This document shows positions 40,730 through 50,088 of a stretch of DNA of 64,000 nucleotides, piece after piece (the first letter of the stretch is position 1; every line of letters starts with the position of its first letter). The stretch spans positions 248,001-312,000 of the forward strand of contig CAVWKS010000010.1 in NCBI GenBank assembly GCA_963755635.1. The letters are read 5' to 3'. The notes under the pieces are model-generated. The model was given only the letters and a program-made list of their open reading frames with translations. It searched no databases and was not told the DNA's origin. Made by a program: the position numbers and the translations under genes. Source of the DNA: AC-32 sp963755635. Its GTDB lineage: Bacteria > Actinomycetota > Thermoleophilia > Gaiellales > Gaiellaceae.

Positions 40730-40737
40730 CCGGCGCC

Positions 40738-41673
40738 GTGATCTCGGTAGTCGTGCCCGTTCACGACGAGGAGCGGACGGTCGCCCTCCTCTACGACGAG
40801 CTGCAGTCCGCGCTGGAGCCGCTCGGCCAGCCGTGGGAGGCAGTGTTCGTCGACGACGGGTCGACCGACGGCTCGTTCGCGGCGCTGACACGGCTGCACA
40901 GCGCGCAGGCGAACGTGCGGGTCGTCCGGCTGCGGCGCAACTTCGGCAAGGCGGCGGCGCTCGCGGCCGGGTTCGCGAATGCCGAGGGTGACGTCGTCGT
41001 CACGATCGACGCCGACCTGCAGGACGACCCCGCGGAGATCCCGCGGCTGCTCGCGAAGCTCGACGAAGGATTCGATCTCGTCTCGGGCTGGAAGACGCAC
41101 CGGCGGGACCCGCTCTCCAGGCGCGTGCCGTCGCGGATCTTCAACTGGGTCACGGGGCACGTCTCGGGCCTGCGCTTGCACGATCTCAACTGCGGGTTGA
41201 AGGCCTACCGCGCGGAGGTCGTGCAAGGGCTACGGCTCTACGGCGAGCTGCACCGCTTCATCCCGGTGCTCGCGCATTACCGCGGCTACCGGATCGCCGA
41301 GCTCCCGGTCAACCACCGCCCGCGCGAGCACGGGCGCTCGCGCTACGGCGTCGAGCGCTACGTACGCGGCTTCCTCGACCTGCTGACCGTCTCCTTCATC
41401 GGCCGCTACCGCTACCGGCCGCTCCACCTGTTCGGCGGGCTGGGGCTCGCGCTCGGCTTCGTCGGCGTAGTGGTGCTGAGCTATCTGACCGTGCTCAAGA
41501 TCCAGGGGCATGCGATCGGACAGCGGCCGCTGCTCATCCTCGGCGTGCTGCTCGTGGTAGTGGGGCTGCAGTTCTTCTCGCTCGGCCTGATCAGCGAGCT
41601 GATCACGAGCCAGCACGAGGAGCGGACCGGCCCGCGCGAGCGGACGGAACTGCACGTCGAAGAGATCCTCTAG
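40738..41673 (+). CDS. GT2 glycosyltransferase (DPM1-like) with C-terminal membrane helices
   Basis: Polyprenyl-phosphate sugar transferase type. SVVVPVHDEERTVALLYDEL, VFVDDGSTDGS (about residues 37-47), RNFGKAAALAAGF, TIDADLQDDP (metal-binding DxD, about 95-104) and CGLKAYRAEV, HRFIPVLAHYRGYRI. Two hydrophobic segments (about 228-250 and 262-285) anchor it in the membrane, as in GtrB/ArnC-type enzymes. 311 residues, GTG start. It likely makes a lipid-linked sugar used by the GT-C-type proteins nearby (DUF2079, PIG-V-like); that link is inference. Confidence 0.9.
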   Translation: MISVVVPVHDEERTVALLYDELQSALEPLGQPWEAVFVDDGSTDGSFAALTRLHSAQANVRVVRLRRNFGKAAALAAGFANAEGDVVVTIDADLQDDPAEIPRLLAKLDEGFDLVSGWKTHRRDPLSRRVPSRIFNWVTGHVSGLRLHDLNCGLKAYRAEVVQGLRLYGELHRFIPVLAHYRGYRIAELPVNHRPREHGRSRYGVERYVRGFLDLLTVSFIGRYRYRPLHLFGGLGLALGFVGVVVLSYLTVLKIQGHAIGQRPLLILGVLLVVVGLQFFSLGLISELITSQHEERTGPRERTELHVEEIL

Positions 41674-41801
41674 GCCCTGACGGGCTTCGGCACACATTCG
41701 TCACGCTTGCGTCACAGACACGTGCGCCTTTGCCGGATAGGCTCGCAGTGGGGAGGAGGCTGGGAGCGCCTGAATTACGGGACCAGGTGGCGAAGCGGCT
41801 G

Positions 41802-42873
41802 ATGCGGGCCCTCTACTTCGGAACCTACGAGCGCGACTATCCGCGGAACGCGCAGGTGATCTCCTGCCTCCGCGGGGCCGGCGTCGAGGTGGTCGAGCGG
41901 CACGTCGGCGTCTGGGAAGGCCGTCGCGACAGCTTTCGCGCCGGCGCCGGGACCGCGGCGCGCATCGCGGCCGCCGAGCTCCGGCTGCTCCGGCCGACGA
42001 AGGATCCCTTCGACGTCCTGCTCGTCGGTTACCCGGGGCACTTCGACCTGCCCGCCGCCAGGCGCGCGGCCGGCGATCGGCCCGTCGTCTTCAACCCGCT
42101 GGTCTCGCTGGCCGACACCTTCGTTACCGACCGAGGGCGCTTCCGGCCCGGTTCCGTGCCGGCGCGGGCGCTCGCAGCGGTCGACCGGCACGCGCTCGGA
42201 GCCGCCGACCTCGTCGTCGCGGACACACGCGCTCACGCAGACCATCTCGCCGAGCTCGCCGGCCTCCAAGACGACCGCGTCCAGGTCTGCTTCGTCGGCG
42301 CCGAGGAGCGGCTCTTCTGGCCGGGCTGGTCGCCGAGCGAGCCCTTCACGTGCCTGTTCGTCGGCAAGCTGATCCCGCTGCACGGGCTCGAGACGATCCT
42401 CGCCGCGGCGCGCGCAGCACCCGAGGTTCCGCTCCGCCTCGTCGGGAGCGGCCAGCTCGAGGACGCTGCTCCGCGACCGGCCGCCGAACGTCGAGTGGGT
42501 GCCCTGGGTCGACTACGAGCAGCTTCCCGGCGAGCTCCACCGGGCAGGTTGCGCGCTCGGGATCTTCGGCACCTCGGCGAAGGCGCAGCGCGTGATCCCG
42601 AACAAGGCGTTCCAGGCGCTCGCCTGCGGCACGCCGCTGATCACCGCCGACACGCCGGCCGCCCGCGAGCTGCTCGTCCACGAGGAGAGCGCGCTGCTCG
42701 TCCGGCCAGGGGATCCGGAAGCCCTCGCGGAGGCGCTCCGCCGGCTGGCCGGCGATGCCGAGCTCCGGACACGCCTGAGCGAAGGCGGTCTCGCCGCCTA
42801 CCGCAAGCGGGCGAGCGAAGATGTCCTCGGCCGGCGCTGGCGAGCGCTGCTCGAGCGCGTGACGGCCGGATGA
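41802..42873 (+). CDS. GT4-like glycosyltransferase, frameshifted
   Basis: GT-B fold transferase. MRALYFGTYERDYPRNAQVI starts the N-terminal domain; the C-terminal nucleotide-binding domain begins FTCLFVGKLIPLHGLETIL and ends with VIPNKAFQALACGTPLITAD and AARELLVHEESALLV. A +1 shift near 42463-42470 splits it: GSGQLEE then LLRDRPPNVEWVPW in the next frame, restored by removing one C. About 357 residues. GTG 41748, in frame and 4 nt after a TAGGCT box, is an alternative start adding 18 residues. Its TGA overlaps the ATG of DUF2079. Confidence 0.8.
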
Positions 42874-44306
42874 CGCGTCGCCGGCTGATCCCGCCACAGG
42901 CACTCCTCTGGAGCGGGATCGCCGCGTACGCGACCGCCTTCGCGGCGCTCTCGGTCCTGCGTCACCGCGCGTTCGAAACCGGCCGCTTCGACCTCGGCAA
43001 CATGGTCCAGGCGGTCTGGTCGACCGCGCACGGCCATCCGCTCGCCGTGACGGGCCTGCGTGGAGACGAGATCTCGCGCCTCGCCGCGCACTTCGACCCG
43101 ATCCTCGTCGCGTTCGCGCCGCTGTGGCTCGCCTGGCCGAGCCCGGACGTCCTGCTCGTCGGCCAGGCCGTCGCGGTCGCGCTCGGCGCGCTGCCGGCCT
43201 ACTGGCTCGCCCGCAAGCACCTCGGCTCGGAACGCGCCGGGATCGGCTTCGCGCTCGTCTACCTGCTCTACCCCCCGACCCAGTGGCTGACGCTGAACGA
43301 GTTCCACCCGGTTGCGCTCGCCTGCCCGCTGCTCCTGTTCGCGATCTGGTTCCTGGACGAGGGGCGGCTCGTTCCCTTCGCGGCCTGCGCCCTGCTCGCG
43401 GCGACGACCAAGGAGGAGATCGCGTTCGTCGTGGCGGGCCTCGGCCTCTGGTACGCATTCGCGCGTGGGCGCCGCCTCGAAGGGGCGCTGATCGCCGCAG
43501 CCGGCCTCGCCGTCTCGCTGATCGCGATCGAAGTGGTGATCCCGCACTTCAACCGCGCCGGCAGTTCCAGCTTCTTCTCGCGCTACAGCGAGGTCGGAGG
43601 CTCGCCGGGCGGCATCCTCCGCACCACGGTCACGCACCCGTGGAGGCTGTTCACGACCGCGTTCACGGGCCGGGGGCTCGGCTACGTCGCCCGTCTGGCG
43701 CTCCCGCTCGGACTGGCGATGCTGGCCGCGCCGCTGCTCCTGTTCGCCGCGCTGCCCGAGCTCGCGATCAACGTGCTCTCCGCGGCTCCGGCGCAGACGT
43801 CGATCCGCTTCCACTACACCGCCGGCCTGATCCCGGTGCTCGTCGCGGGAGCGATTCTCGGCACCGCCCGGCTGAGCCGCAGCCGGCCGGACCTCGCCCG
43901 CGTCGTTCCGACCGCCGCGGTCGTGCTGGCCCTCGTCTCGAACTACTTCCTCGGCGCGATTCCGCTCTGGCGCTACTTCCCGGGCGGCCAGCAGGCGCAG
44001 GCGACCGCGGGGCGGGTCAGCGAGCACGACCGGACCGCAGCCCGCGCCTTGCGGCTGATCCCTCCCCGCGCTGTCGTCAGCGCCACGAACTCGCTCGGCG
44101 CCCACCTTTCCGCACGGCGACGGGTCCTCAGCTTCCCGTTCATCCAGGACGCGACCTGGGTTGCTGCGGACGAGACGTCGCCCGGCTACGCCGACCGGCT
44201 CGCGCCCTTGCCGGCCGCCGTCCAGCTCTCCTGGCTGCGGCGCAATCCCGAATGGCGCCTCGTGTTCGAGCGCGACGGGATCCTGATCTTCCAGCGGCGG
44301 GGCTGA
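42870..44306 (+). CDS. DUF2079 polytopic membrane protein (GT-C-like)
   Basis: 478-residue membrane protein of DUF2079, related to GT-C glycosyltransferases. The N-terminal loop RFDLGNMVQAVWSTAHG (about residues 36-52) and the DEISRLAAHFDPILVAFAPL segment hold the acidic residues typical of the catalytic loop; about ten helices follow, then a soluble tail (PEWRLVFERDGILIFQR). ATG overlaps the TGA of the GT4 gene. It is probably involved in envelope glycan or glycolipid assembly with the preceding transferases. Its end overlaps the convergent GT87-like gene. Confidence 0.85.
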   Translation: MTRRRLIPPQALLWSGIAAYATAFAALSVLRHRAFETGRFDLGNMVQAVWSTAHGHPLAVTGLRGDEISRLAAHFDPILVAFAPLWLAWPSPDVLLVGQAVAVALGALPAYWLARKHLGSERAGIGFALVYLLYPPTQWLTLNEFHPVALACPLLLFAIWFLDEGRLVPFAACALLAATTKEEIAFVVAGLGLWYAFARGRRLEGALIAAAGLAVSLIAIEVVIPHFNRAGSSSFFSRYSEVGGSPGGILRTTVTHPWRLFTTAFTGRGLGYVARLALPLGLAMLAAPLLLFAALPELAINVLSAAPAQTSIRFHYTAGLIPVLVAGAILGTARLSRSRPDLARVVPTAAVVLALVSNYFLGAIPLWRYFPGGQQAQATAGRVSEHDRTAARALRLIPPRAVVSATNSLGAHLSARRRVLSFPFIQDATWVAADETSPGYADRLAPLPAAVQLSWLRRNPEWRLVFERDGILIFQRRG

Positions 44307-45503
44307 GCGCCGGCGAGCGCGGCGGTGAGGACGCCGTACGTCGCGACGACGAGCAGGTCGCGCACGAGCAGCAGCCAGACCGGCCAGCCTTCGGCGAAGA
44401 GCGCGTGGTAGTGGAAGAACCAGGCCTGCGCGAGCAGGAGCGAAGCAGCCGTCAACCCGATGGCGACGGAGCCGCCCGCGAGGACGACCAGCGGGACCAG
44501 CCACTCGAGGTATTGCGGCGAGAAGACCTTCGTGAAGGCGAGGAAGCCGGCGACCGCGGCCGCGAACGCGAGCGGCAGGCGTGCACGCCCGTCGCGCGCC
44601 CGCGCGTAGAGCACCCAGACCGCGGCTCACCGCGGCCGCCTCCACCACCAGGGTCGCCGTGGCAACCGCATCCGGCAGCGATCCGCGCAGCTCTCGTCCC
44701 GCCACGTGGAAGGTCTCGACCACGTGGGCGTGGTAGAGCCCAAGCTTGTCGGCGACCAGCAGCAGCGCGGCGCCGAGGCTCTCGACCTGAAGGCCGCGAG
44801 ACGCCTGCGAGCGGAAGCTCTCGAACACGCCGTGCAGGTCGTACGCGGCGAACGGCGCCACCACGGCGAGCGACACGACGAGGAAGACTACGACCCCGAG
44901 CACTACGTGCCGCGGCCCCCCGCGCCGCCAGAGCAGCACGCCCGCCAGCGGCACGAGCACGAGCGGGTAGACCTTCGCGGAGACGGCGAGCCCGAGCACG
45001 CCGGCCCCGAGCAGGTCGTGGCGGCGCAGGAGTAAGAACAGCGCGAGGACGGTCAGGAACGCGGGCCAGGCGTCGTAGGTGTTCAGGGAGATCGGCCCGA
45101 GCGCGGCGGGCGCGAGTGCGAGCAGCGCCACCGAAACGACGAGCCTGCGGCGGGTGGCGCCGAGCTCCACCAGCGCGAGCGCGGCGACCACGATCGTGGC
45201 GATTCCACAGAGCGCCATCAGCGTCTTGAACGCCGCGTTGTAGTGCTGCGCCCCGAAGACGGTCGGCGGCATGAACACCGCAAAGGCGCCGGGCGGGTAC
45301 TCGACGAAGACGTCGCGGTAGGGCAGCGCACCGTGCAGGAACTGCTCCGCGTACCCCTGGTAGATGTGCAGGTCGCGGAACCGCGCCGCGCGGAAGAGCC
45401 CACCGTCGGGGATCGCGCAGGCACCCAGGAAGACAGGTGTGGCGAGGAGCGCCGCAAGCAGCGCGTCACGCCTCCCCGCGAGCACGGAGAGCGCCGGCCT
45501 CAC
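44186..45503 (-). CDS. DUF2029/GT87-like membrane mannosyltransferase, frameshifted
   Basis: Polytopic GT-C-type protein starting MRPALSVLAGRRDALLAALLATPVF. The motif region DLHIYQGYAEQFLHGALPYRDVFVEYPPGAF (about residues 45-75) carries the catalytic acidic residues; VSAKVYPLVLVPLAGVLLWR is another GT87 hallmark. A +1 shift near 44628-44633 breaks it after LVVEAAAV; the next frame continues WVLYARARDGR, then helices FLAFTKVFSPQYLEWLVPL and ends in RKIRIPSRSNTRRHSG antisense to DUF2079, suggesting the true stop is a little earlier (about 44310). Co-directional with the penicillin-binding protein gene 4 nt upstream. Confidence 0.75.
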
Positions 45504-45507
45504 GCGA

Positions 45508-47682
45508 CTAGGGAACCGGCGGCGGCGAGGGCGGCGGTGGGGGCGGCGGGAACGGCGGTGGTGGAGGGATCGGCGGAGGCGGGGGCGGGATCGGCGGGGG
45601 CGGAGGAGCGACCGGAGGAGGCGGCGGCGTCTTCCGCGTGGTGGTCGACTGGGTCGTCGTCGGCTGGTAGGTCGGCGGCGGCGGCGCGAAGCTCGAGCCG
45701 TACTGGCCCTGCGTGAACGGCTGCCAGACGACCGGGTTCAGCGGCGCCGGCCAGTCTCGCGCAGGCGCGTTCGCCATCGCGGCCTCCATGAACAGCCGCC
45801 AGATCGTCGCCGGGTACGTGCCGCCCTGCACTGAGATCCCGTGCACGTTGGTCATCGGGATCTCACCCTGCGGATAGCCGACCCAGACCGTCGCCTCGAG
45901 CTGGGGCACGTAGCCCGAGAACCAGGCGTCCGCGTGGTTGTCGGTGGTGCCGGTCTTGCCCGCGGCGGGCCGGCCGAAGTACGCGCCCACGCCGGTGCCG
46001 CCGAGCACGTTCTGCTGGAGGATCCGCGTCACCGTGGAGGCGACGCCGTCGGAGATCACGCGCTTGCGCTGCGGCTTGCCCCAGCCGGCGTCCGTGTCGA
46101 CCTTGCCGTTCGCGAGCTTGACCTCGGTGATCGCGGTCGGCTTCGAGTAGATCCCGCCCGCGTCGAGGGTGGCGTAGGCGGAGGCCTCCTCGAGCGGCGA
46201 GATCGCGTCGGCGCCGAGGCCCATCGCAGGCACGACGTCGAGCTTCGAGCGGATCCCGAGCCTGTGCGCCATGGCGGCGACCTTGTCCGGCCCGACGTCG
46301 AGCGTCAGCTGGGCGTAGACCGTGTTGTCGGAGCGCAGCGTCGCGTTCGTGACCGAGATCGAGCCCACGTAGGTCTGGTCGTAGGTCTGGACGTCCCAGG
46401 CCGGCGTGTACGGGTCGGGCTGGTAGTGGAAGGGCGCAGAGGTGTAGTACGTCGCGTCGGGGTTCATGCCCTCGGCGACGGCCGCGGTGAGGACGAAGAC
46501 CTTGAACGTCGAGCCGGGCTGGCGGCGAGCCTGCGCGACCAGGTTGAACTGGTTGCCGGTCCGGCCGGGCGTGACCGCCGTCATCGCTCGGATCGCGCCG
46601 TTCGCCGGGTTGATCGAGACGACGGCGGACGCCGGGTCGTTCCGGAGGTAGAGCGTGTCCTTGATCGCCTTCGCGGCGGCTCTCTGCAGGCGCGGATCGA
46701 TCGTCGTATAGACGCGCAGCCCGCCGGAGCGGACCGTGTTCGAGCCGTACTCCGAGATCAGCTGGTCGCGGACGTAGCTGAAGAAGTACGGCTCCTTGAT
46801 CCGGGTGTAGAGCTTCCCCGGCCGCAGGCGGAGCTTGCGCTGCGAGACGGCGTAGCGGTACTGCCTCGCGGTGATGTAGCCGTAGTGGAGCATCGCCGCG
46901 AGCACCTCGTCGCGCCGGGCGAGCGCCGCGGCCGGGCGGTGCAGCGGGTCGTAATCCGAGGGCGCCTGCGGCAGCCCGGCGAGCAGCGCCGCCTGCGCAA
47001 GGCCGAGCTGGTACGCGTGCTCGGAGTAGTACGTCTGTGCCGCGGCCTCGATCCCGTAGGCGTGGTTGCCGTAGTAGACCTGGTTCAGGTACTCGTCGAG
47101 GATCCGGTCCTTCGTCCAGCGCCGGCTGAGCTTGATCGCGAGACAGGCCTCCTTCAGCTTCCGCTTGAAGGTCCGCTCCTTCGAGATGTAGAGGTTGCGC
47201 ACCAGCTGCTGCGTGATCGTCGAGCCGCCCTGGACGACGTGACCGGCACGCAGGTCGCGCCACGCCGCGCGCGCGATGCCGACGTAGTCGACGCCGCCGT
47301 GCTCGTAGAAGCGGTGGTCCTCGATCGCCACGGTCGACTTGCGCGTCCAGGTGCTGACCCGGTCCAGCGCCACGGGCGTCCGGTTCTTCTCGGCCGGGAT
47401 CGAGCCGAGCAGTGAGCCATCCGCCGCGTAGACGAACGAGTTCTGGCCGATCTCCACCGGCCGCAGCTGGTTCAGGTCGCAGCTCGAGCGAAACTTCGCG
47501 ACGGCTCCCACGCCGCTCGCCAGCAGCACCAGGACGAGCACGAGCAGGATGCCGAGGAAGATCCTCGCCCGGTGCTTGCGATGGTTGCGGCCACGCTCGC
47601 GCCGGCGGCGCGTGCGTCGGAGGATGTCCTCGAACTCGTCGTCGCGGCGGCGGCCCCTCGGCGGCGGAGGCGGAGGCGTCAA
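45508..47682 (-). CDS. Class A penicillin-binding protein (transglycosylase/transpeptidase)
   Basis: Bifunctional peptidoglycan synthase of 724 residues. Cytoplasmic Pro/Arg-rich start, TM helix (about 40-62), GT51 domain with VAIEDHRFYEHGGVD, GGSTITQQLVRNL and a YLNQVYYGNHAYGIEAAA motif; transpeptidase domain with QPGSTFK (nucleophile Ser), SDN in LRSDNTVYAQ and AGKTGTTDNHADAWF. The last about 65 residues are a Thr linker (TTTQSTTTRKT) and long proline runs, probably spanning the wall or binding partners. It overlaps mscS by 4 nt. Confidence 0.95.
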   Translation of the reverse strand: MTPPPPPPRGRRRDDEFEDILRRTRRRRERGRNHRKHRARIFLGILLVLVLVLLASGVGAVAKFRSSCDLNQLRPVEIGQNSFVYAADGSLLGSIPAEKNRTPVALDRVSTWTRKSTVAIEDHRFYEHGGVDYVGIARAAWRDLRAGHVVQGGSTITQQLVRNLYISKERTFKRKLKEACLAIKLSRRWTKDRILDEYLNQVYYGNHAYGIEAAAQTYYSEHAYQLGLAQAALLAGLPQAPSDYDPLHRPAAALARRDEVLAAMLHYGYITARQYRYAVSQRKLRLRPGKLYTRIKEPYFFSYVRDQLISEYGSNTVRSGGLRVYTTIDPRLQRAAAKAIKDTLYLRNDPASAVVSINPANGAIRAMTAVTPGRTGNQFNLVAQARRQPGSTFKVFVLTAAVAEGMNPDATYYTSAPFHYQPDPYTPAWDVQTYDQTYVGSISVTNATLRSDNTVYAQLTLDVGPDKVAAMAHRLGIRSKLDVVPAMGLGADAISPLEEASAYATLDAGGIYSKPTAITEVKLANGKVDTDAGWGKPQRKRVISDGVASTVTRILQQNVLGGTGVGAYFGRPAAGKTGTTDNHADAWFSGYVPQLEATVWVGYPQGEIPMTNVHGISVQGGTYPATIWRLFMEAAMANAPARDWPAPLNPVVWQPFTQGQYGSSFAPPPPTYQPTTTQSTTTRKTPPPPPVAPPPPPIPPPPPPIPPPPPFPPPPPPPSPPPVP

Positions 47683-48401
47683 GCGAACACCCCGGCCTCG
47701 CGCAGGCGCTCGTGCGCGCGCAGCCGGAGCTCGCTCTCGAGCCGGTTCGCCGACGCCTCGTCCTCCGCCCAGACGCTCAGCTCCAGGCGCGCCTTGTCCT
47801 CCAGCGCGGTCACGGCGACCTCGGCCTGCTCGTCCCCGGCCACGTCGCGGAGCAGCTCCGAGACGGCGCCGAGGTCACGATCGAGAGGGATCTGGACGGT
47901 CACGTGTGCGCGTTTCCTCCGCCCGCGAATGGACGAGTTGAGGATGGTATCCGAGGCGATTCGGTCGTTCGGGATCACGAGGCGGTCGTTGTCGGCTACG
48001 CGGATGAACGTGTACGTGAGACCGATCTCCTCTACCACCCCGGAGACGTCGTCAATCTCCACGTAGTCGCCGAGCCGGATCGGCTGTGAGAAGGCGATCA
48101 GGAGGCCCGCGATGAAGTTTCCGATCGTGCGCTGGGCGGCGAAGCCCACCACGATCCCGACGATCGCGGAGGAGGCGAGGATGCCGGTCGCGACCGCCCG
48201 CACCTCCGGGATCACGAGCAGCGCCGAGAGCACGCCGACGAAGATGATCAGCGCGATCACGCTGCGGCGCAGCACGCGGTACCGCGTGACCGCGGCGGCG
48301 GGCAGGTCGCGCCGGGCCATGCGCCGGTCGACGAGGCGCGCGACGACGACGGTCACCAGGAGGACCGCGCCCAGCACGACAAGCCGGTGCCACCAGGGCA
48401 T
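47679..48401 (-). CDS. MscS family mechanosensitive channel
   Basis: Small-conductance mechanosensitive channel of 240 residues. Two or three N-terminal helices are followed by the pore helix TM3 (VRAVATGILASSAIVGIVVGFAAQRTIGNFIAGLLIAF region, about 68-105) and a beta domain (RLGDYVEIDDVSGVVEEIGLTYTFIRVADNDRLVIPND), then a soluble alpha/beta domain. It releases turgor on osmotic downshift. Position before a penicillin-binding protein gene links it loosely to envelope stress. Confidence 0.92.
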   Translation of the reverse strand: MPWWHRLVVLGAVLLVTVVVARLVDRRMARRDLPAAAVTRYRVLRRSVIALIIFVGVLSALLVIPEVRAVATGILASSAIVGIVVGFAAQRTIGNFIAGLLIAFSQPIRLGDYVEIDDVSGVVEEIGLTYTFIRVADNDRLVIPNDRIASDTILNSSIRGRRKRAHVTVQIPLDRDLGAVSELLRDVAGDEQAEVAVTALEDKARLELSVWAEDEASANRLESELRLRAHERLREAGVFA

Positions 48402-48413
48402 CGTCCCTCGTTC

Positions 48414-48821
48414 TTAGTCGAAGGGCAGGGGTTTCCTGCCCGCGAATCCTTCATCGACGCCGTGCCAGAAGGCGACCTCGTCCTCGCCGACCTGCCAGCA
48501 GAGCAGAACTTCCTCGCCGTCGCGCAGCGCGGGGAAGTCGACGAGACCGCTGTCGAGGTCCTTCACCAGCACGCCGAGGGCCTCGAGCTGCTCGACGCAC
48601 CGGGCGACCTCCATCCCCTCGCGCTCGAACTCCTCCTCCAGCGTGCGCGGTTCCTGCGGGTCGAAGTCGCCGCCGTTTCCGGCGATCCGCTGGACGAGCT
48701 CCGCCCGCCGCGCGGCCGCGACCCCCATCGCGCGGCGGTGCATGATCAGCTCCTCCGCGACCGGCCTGACCTCCGCGAGGTGGGCCGTCGCCTCCTCCGG
48801 GGTGAAGTAGCGGCGTGCCAT
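48414..48821 (-). CDS. DUF2203 family protein
   Basis: 135-residue protein of DUF2203, unknown function. YFTPEEATAHLAEVRPVAEELI at the N-terminus and GVLVKDLDSGLVDFPALRDGEEVLLCWQVGEDEVAFWHGVDEGFAGRKPL at the C-terminus are highly characteristic of the family. Mostly helical first half, small beta domain second half. It is divergent to the PIG-V-like gene (20 bp between starts). Confidence 0.9.
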   Translation of the reverse strand: MARRYFTPEEATAHLAEVRPVAEELIMHRRAMGVAAARRAELVQRIAGNGGDFDPQEPRTLEEEFEREGMEVARCVEQLEALGVLVKDLDSGLVDFPALRDGEEVLLCWQVGEDEVAFWHGVDEGFAGRKPLPFD

Positions 48822-48826
48822 CCGAG

Positions 48827-48832
48827 TATCAT
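48827..48832 (+). promoter_or_regulatory. -10 box (TATCAT) for the PIG-V-like gene
   Basis: TATCAT, then 8 nt, then GTG 48841. On minus the same bases give GATGAT, 6 nt before the DUF2203 ATG, a weaker divergent match. Confidence 0.5.
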
Positions 48833-48840
48833 CGCGCGCC

Positions 48841-50088
48841 GTGTCCGCCGGTCAACGCGTTCGCGAGCCGCGGACGGCTCGCCGCGAGCTGCGGCTGCCT
48901 CGCGCCTCGAACCCAGCTCCCGAGATCTTCCTCTGGTCGCGTGCCGCGATCTGGGCGGCCGCGCTGTTCGCGCTGTTCGTCTTCGTGCCGAACCGGCACC
49001 CTCGCGCGGCCCGCTGGGACGACCCCTCGCTGACGCACGACCTCGGGGCGGTCACCGACGTCTGGGCCCGCTGGGACAGCGTCTGGTTCCTGCGGATCGC
49101 CGAACACGGCTACAGCGCGGCGAGCGGAGCGGCGTCGGCGTTCTACCCGCTCTACCCGCTGGCGGTGGCCGGCCTCGGGCGCGCGTTCTTCGGCCACTAC
49201 GTGCTCGCCGGGATCCTGATCTCGCTCGCGGCCGCGTTCGGCTCGTTCCTGCTGCTGCACCGGCTCGCCGAGGAGCGGCTCGGCGCCGACGGCGCGCGCC
49301 GTGCGGTGCTCTACCTCGCGTTCTTCCCGTTCGCGCTCTTCCTGCAGGCGGTCTACAGCGAGTCGCTCTACCTGTTCCTGACGCTCGCGGCCTTCGCCTT
49401 CGCCGAGCGGCGGCGGTTCCTGTCCGCCGGGGTCGTGGCCGGGCTCGCATTGCTGACCCGGCCGACGGGGCTGGCGCTGCTGCCCGCCCTCGCGCTGCTC
49501 GCGTGGCGTGAGCGCGACCGGCTGCGCGCGCTCGGCTCGCTCGCGGTCGCCCCGCTGCTCTTCGCCGCGTACCCGCTCTACCTCTGGCTGGCGGAAGGCG
49601 ACCCGTGGGCGTTCCTGCGCGCGCAGCGCCTCTGGAGCCGGCACCTCTCGCCGGCGGGGCCGCTGGGCGGGATCTGGGACGGCCTGCGCGCGGGCTGGGC
49701 CGGAGTCGAGCAGCTCGCGTCCGGCTCGCACACGCATGTCTACTGGACCGCCGTCCAGGACACCGACCCGATCCGCGCCGCGACGATCAACCTGGAGAAT
49801 CTTGCGTTCCTCGTGCTGTTCGTCGTGCTCACCGTGATCGCGTGGCGGCGCTTCGGCGCTCCTTACGGCCTGTTCGCCGCGCTCAGCCTGGCGATCCCGC
49901 TCTGCGTTCCGAGCCATCGCTGGCCGCTCCTGTCCATGCCGCGCTTCGGCCTGACGATCTTCCCGCTCTTCCTCGCGCTCGCCGTCATCGGACGGCGGCC
50001 GCGCGTGCACACGGCGATCGTCGCGGTCAGCTCGCTCCTGCTCGGTGTCGCGGTCGTACAGTGGGCGCTCTGGCAGTGGGTCGCATGA
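48841..50088 (+). CDS. PIG-V-like mannosyltransferase
   Basis: Polytopic GT-C enzyme of 415 residues. WARWDSVWFLRIAEHGY (about residues 75-91) is the catalytic acidic loop of PIG-V proteins, followed by AFYPLYPLAVAGLGR, FFPFALFLQAVYSESLYLFLTLAAFAFA and GLALLTRPTGLALLPAL. The C-terminal part has PSHRWPLLSMPRFGLTIFPLF. It uses a polyprenyl-phosphate mannose donor in other systems; the GT2 enzyme at 40.7 kb could make it. It overlaps the next gene by 4 nt (ATGA). Confidence 0.9.
   Translation: MSAGQRVREPRTARRELRLPRASNPAPEIFLWSRAAIWAAALFALFVFVPNRHPRAARWDDPSLTHDLGAVTDVWARWDSVWFLRIAEHGYSAASGAASAFYPLYPLAVAGLGRAFFGHYVLAGILISLAAAFGSFLLLHRLAEERLGADGARRAVLYLAFFPFALFLQAVYSESLYLFLTLAAFAFAERRRFLSAGVVAGLALLTRPTGLALLPALALLAWRERDRLRALGSLAVAPLLFAAYPLYLWLAEGDPWAFLRAQRLWSRHLSPAGPLGGIWDGLRAGWAGVEQLASGSHTHVYWTAVQDTDPIRAATINLENLAFLVLFVVLTVIAWRRFGAPYGLFAALSLAIPLCVPSHRWPLLSMPRFGLTIFPLFLALAVIGRRPRVHTAIVAVSSLLLGVAVVQWALWQWVA

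Noticed and set aside
41748..41801. GTG 41748 as the certain start of the GT4 gene because it follows a TAGGCT box
   Set aside because: The gap is only 4 nt rather than 6-9, and conserved sequence begins at MRALYFG (41802). It is kept only as an alternative.
42440..42500. Programmed +1 frameshifting in the GT4 gene (and similarly at 10025, 37540 and 44630)
   Set aside because: No shared slippery site or stimulatory structure is visible, the genes are unrelated, and removal of one base restores each protein. Sequence error is simpler.
45841..47415. Long plus-strand open frame of 524 codons opposite the penicillin-binding protein gene
   Set aside because: It is rich in Arg, Gly, Val and Asp, has no recognisable domain, and mirrors a strongly conserved minus-strand gene. 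High GC makes stop codons rare in antisense frames.
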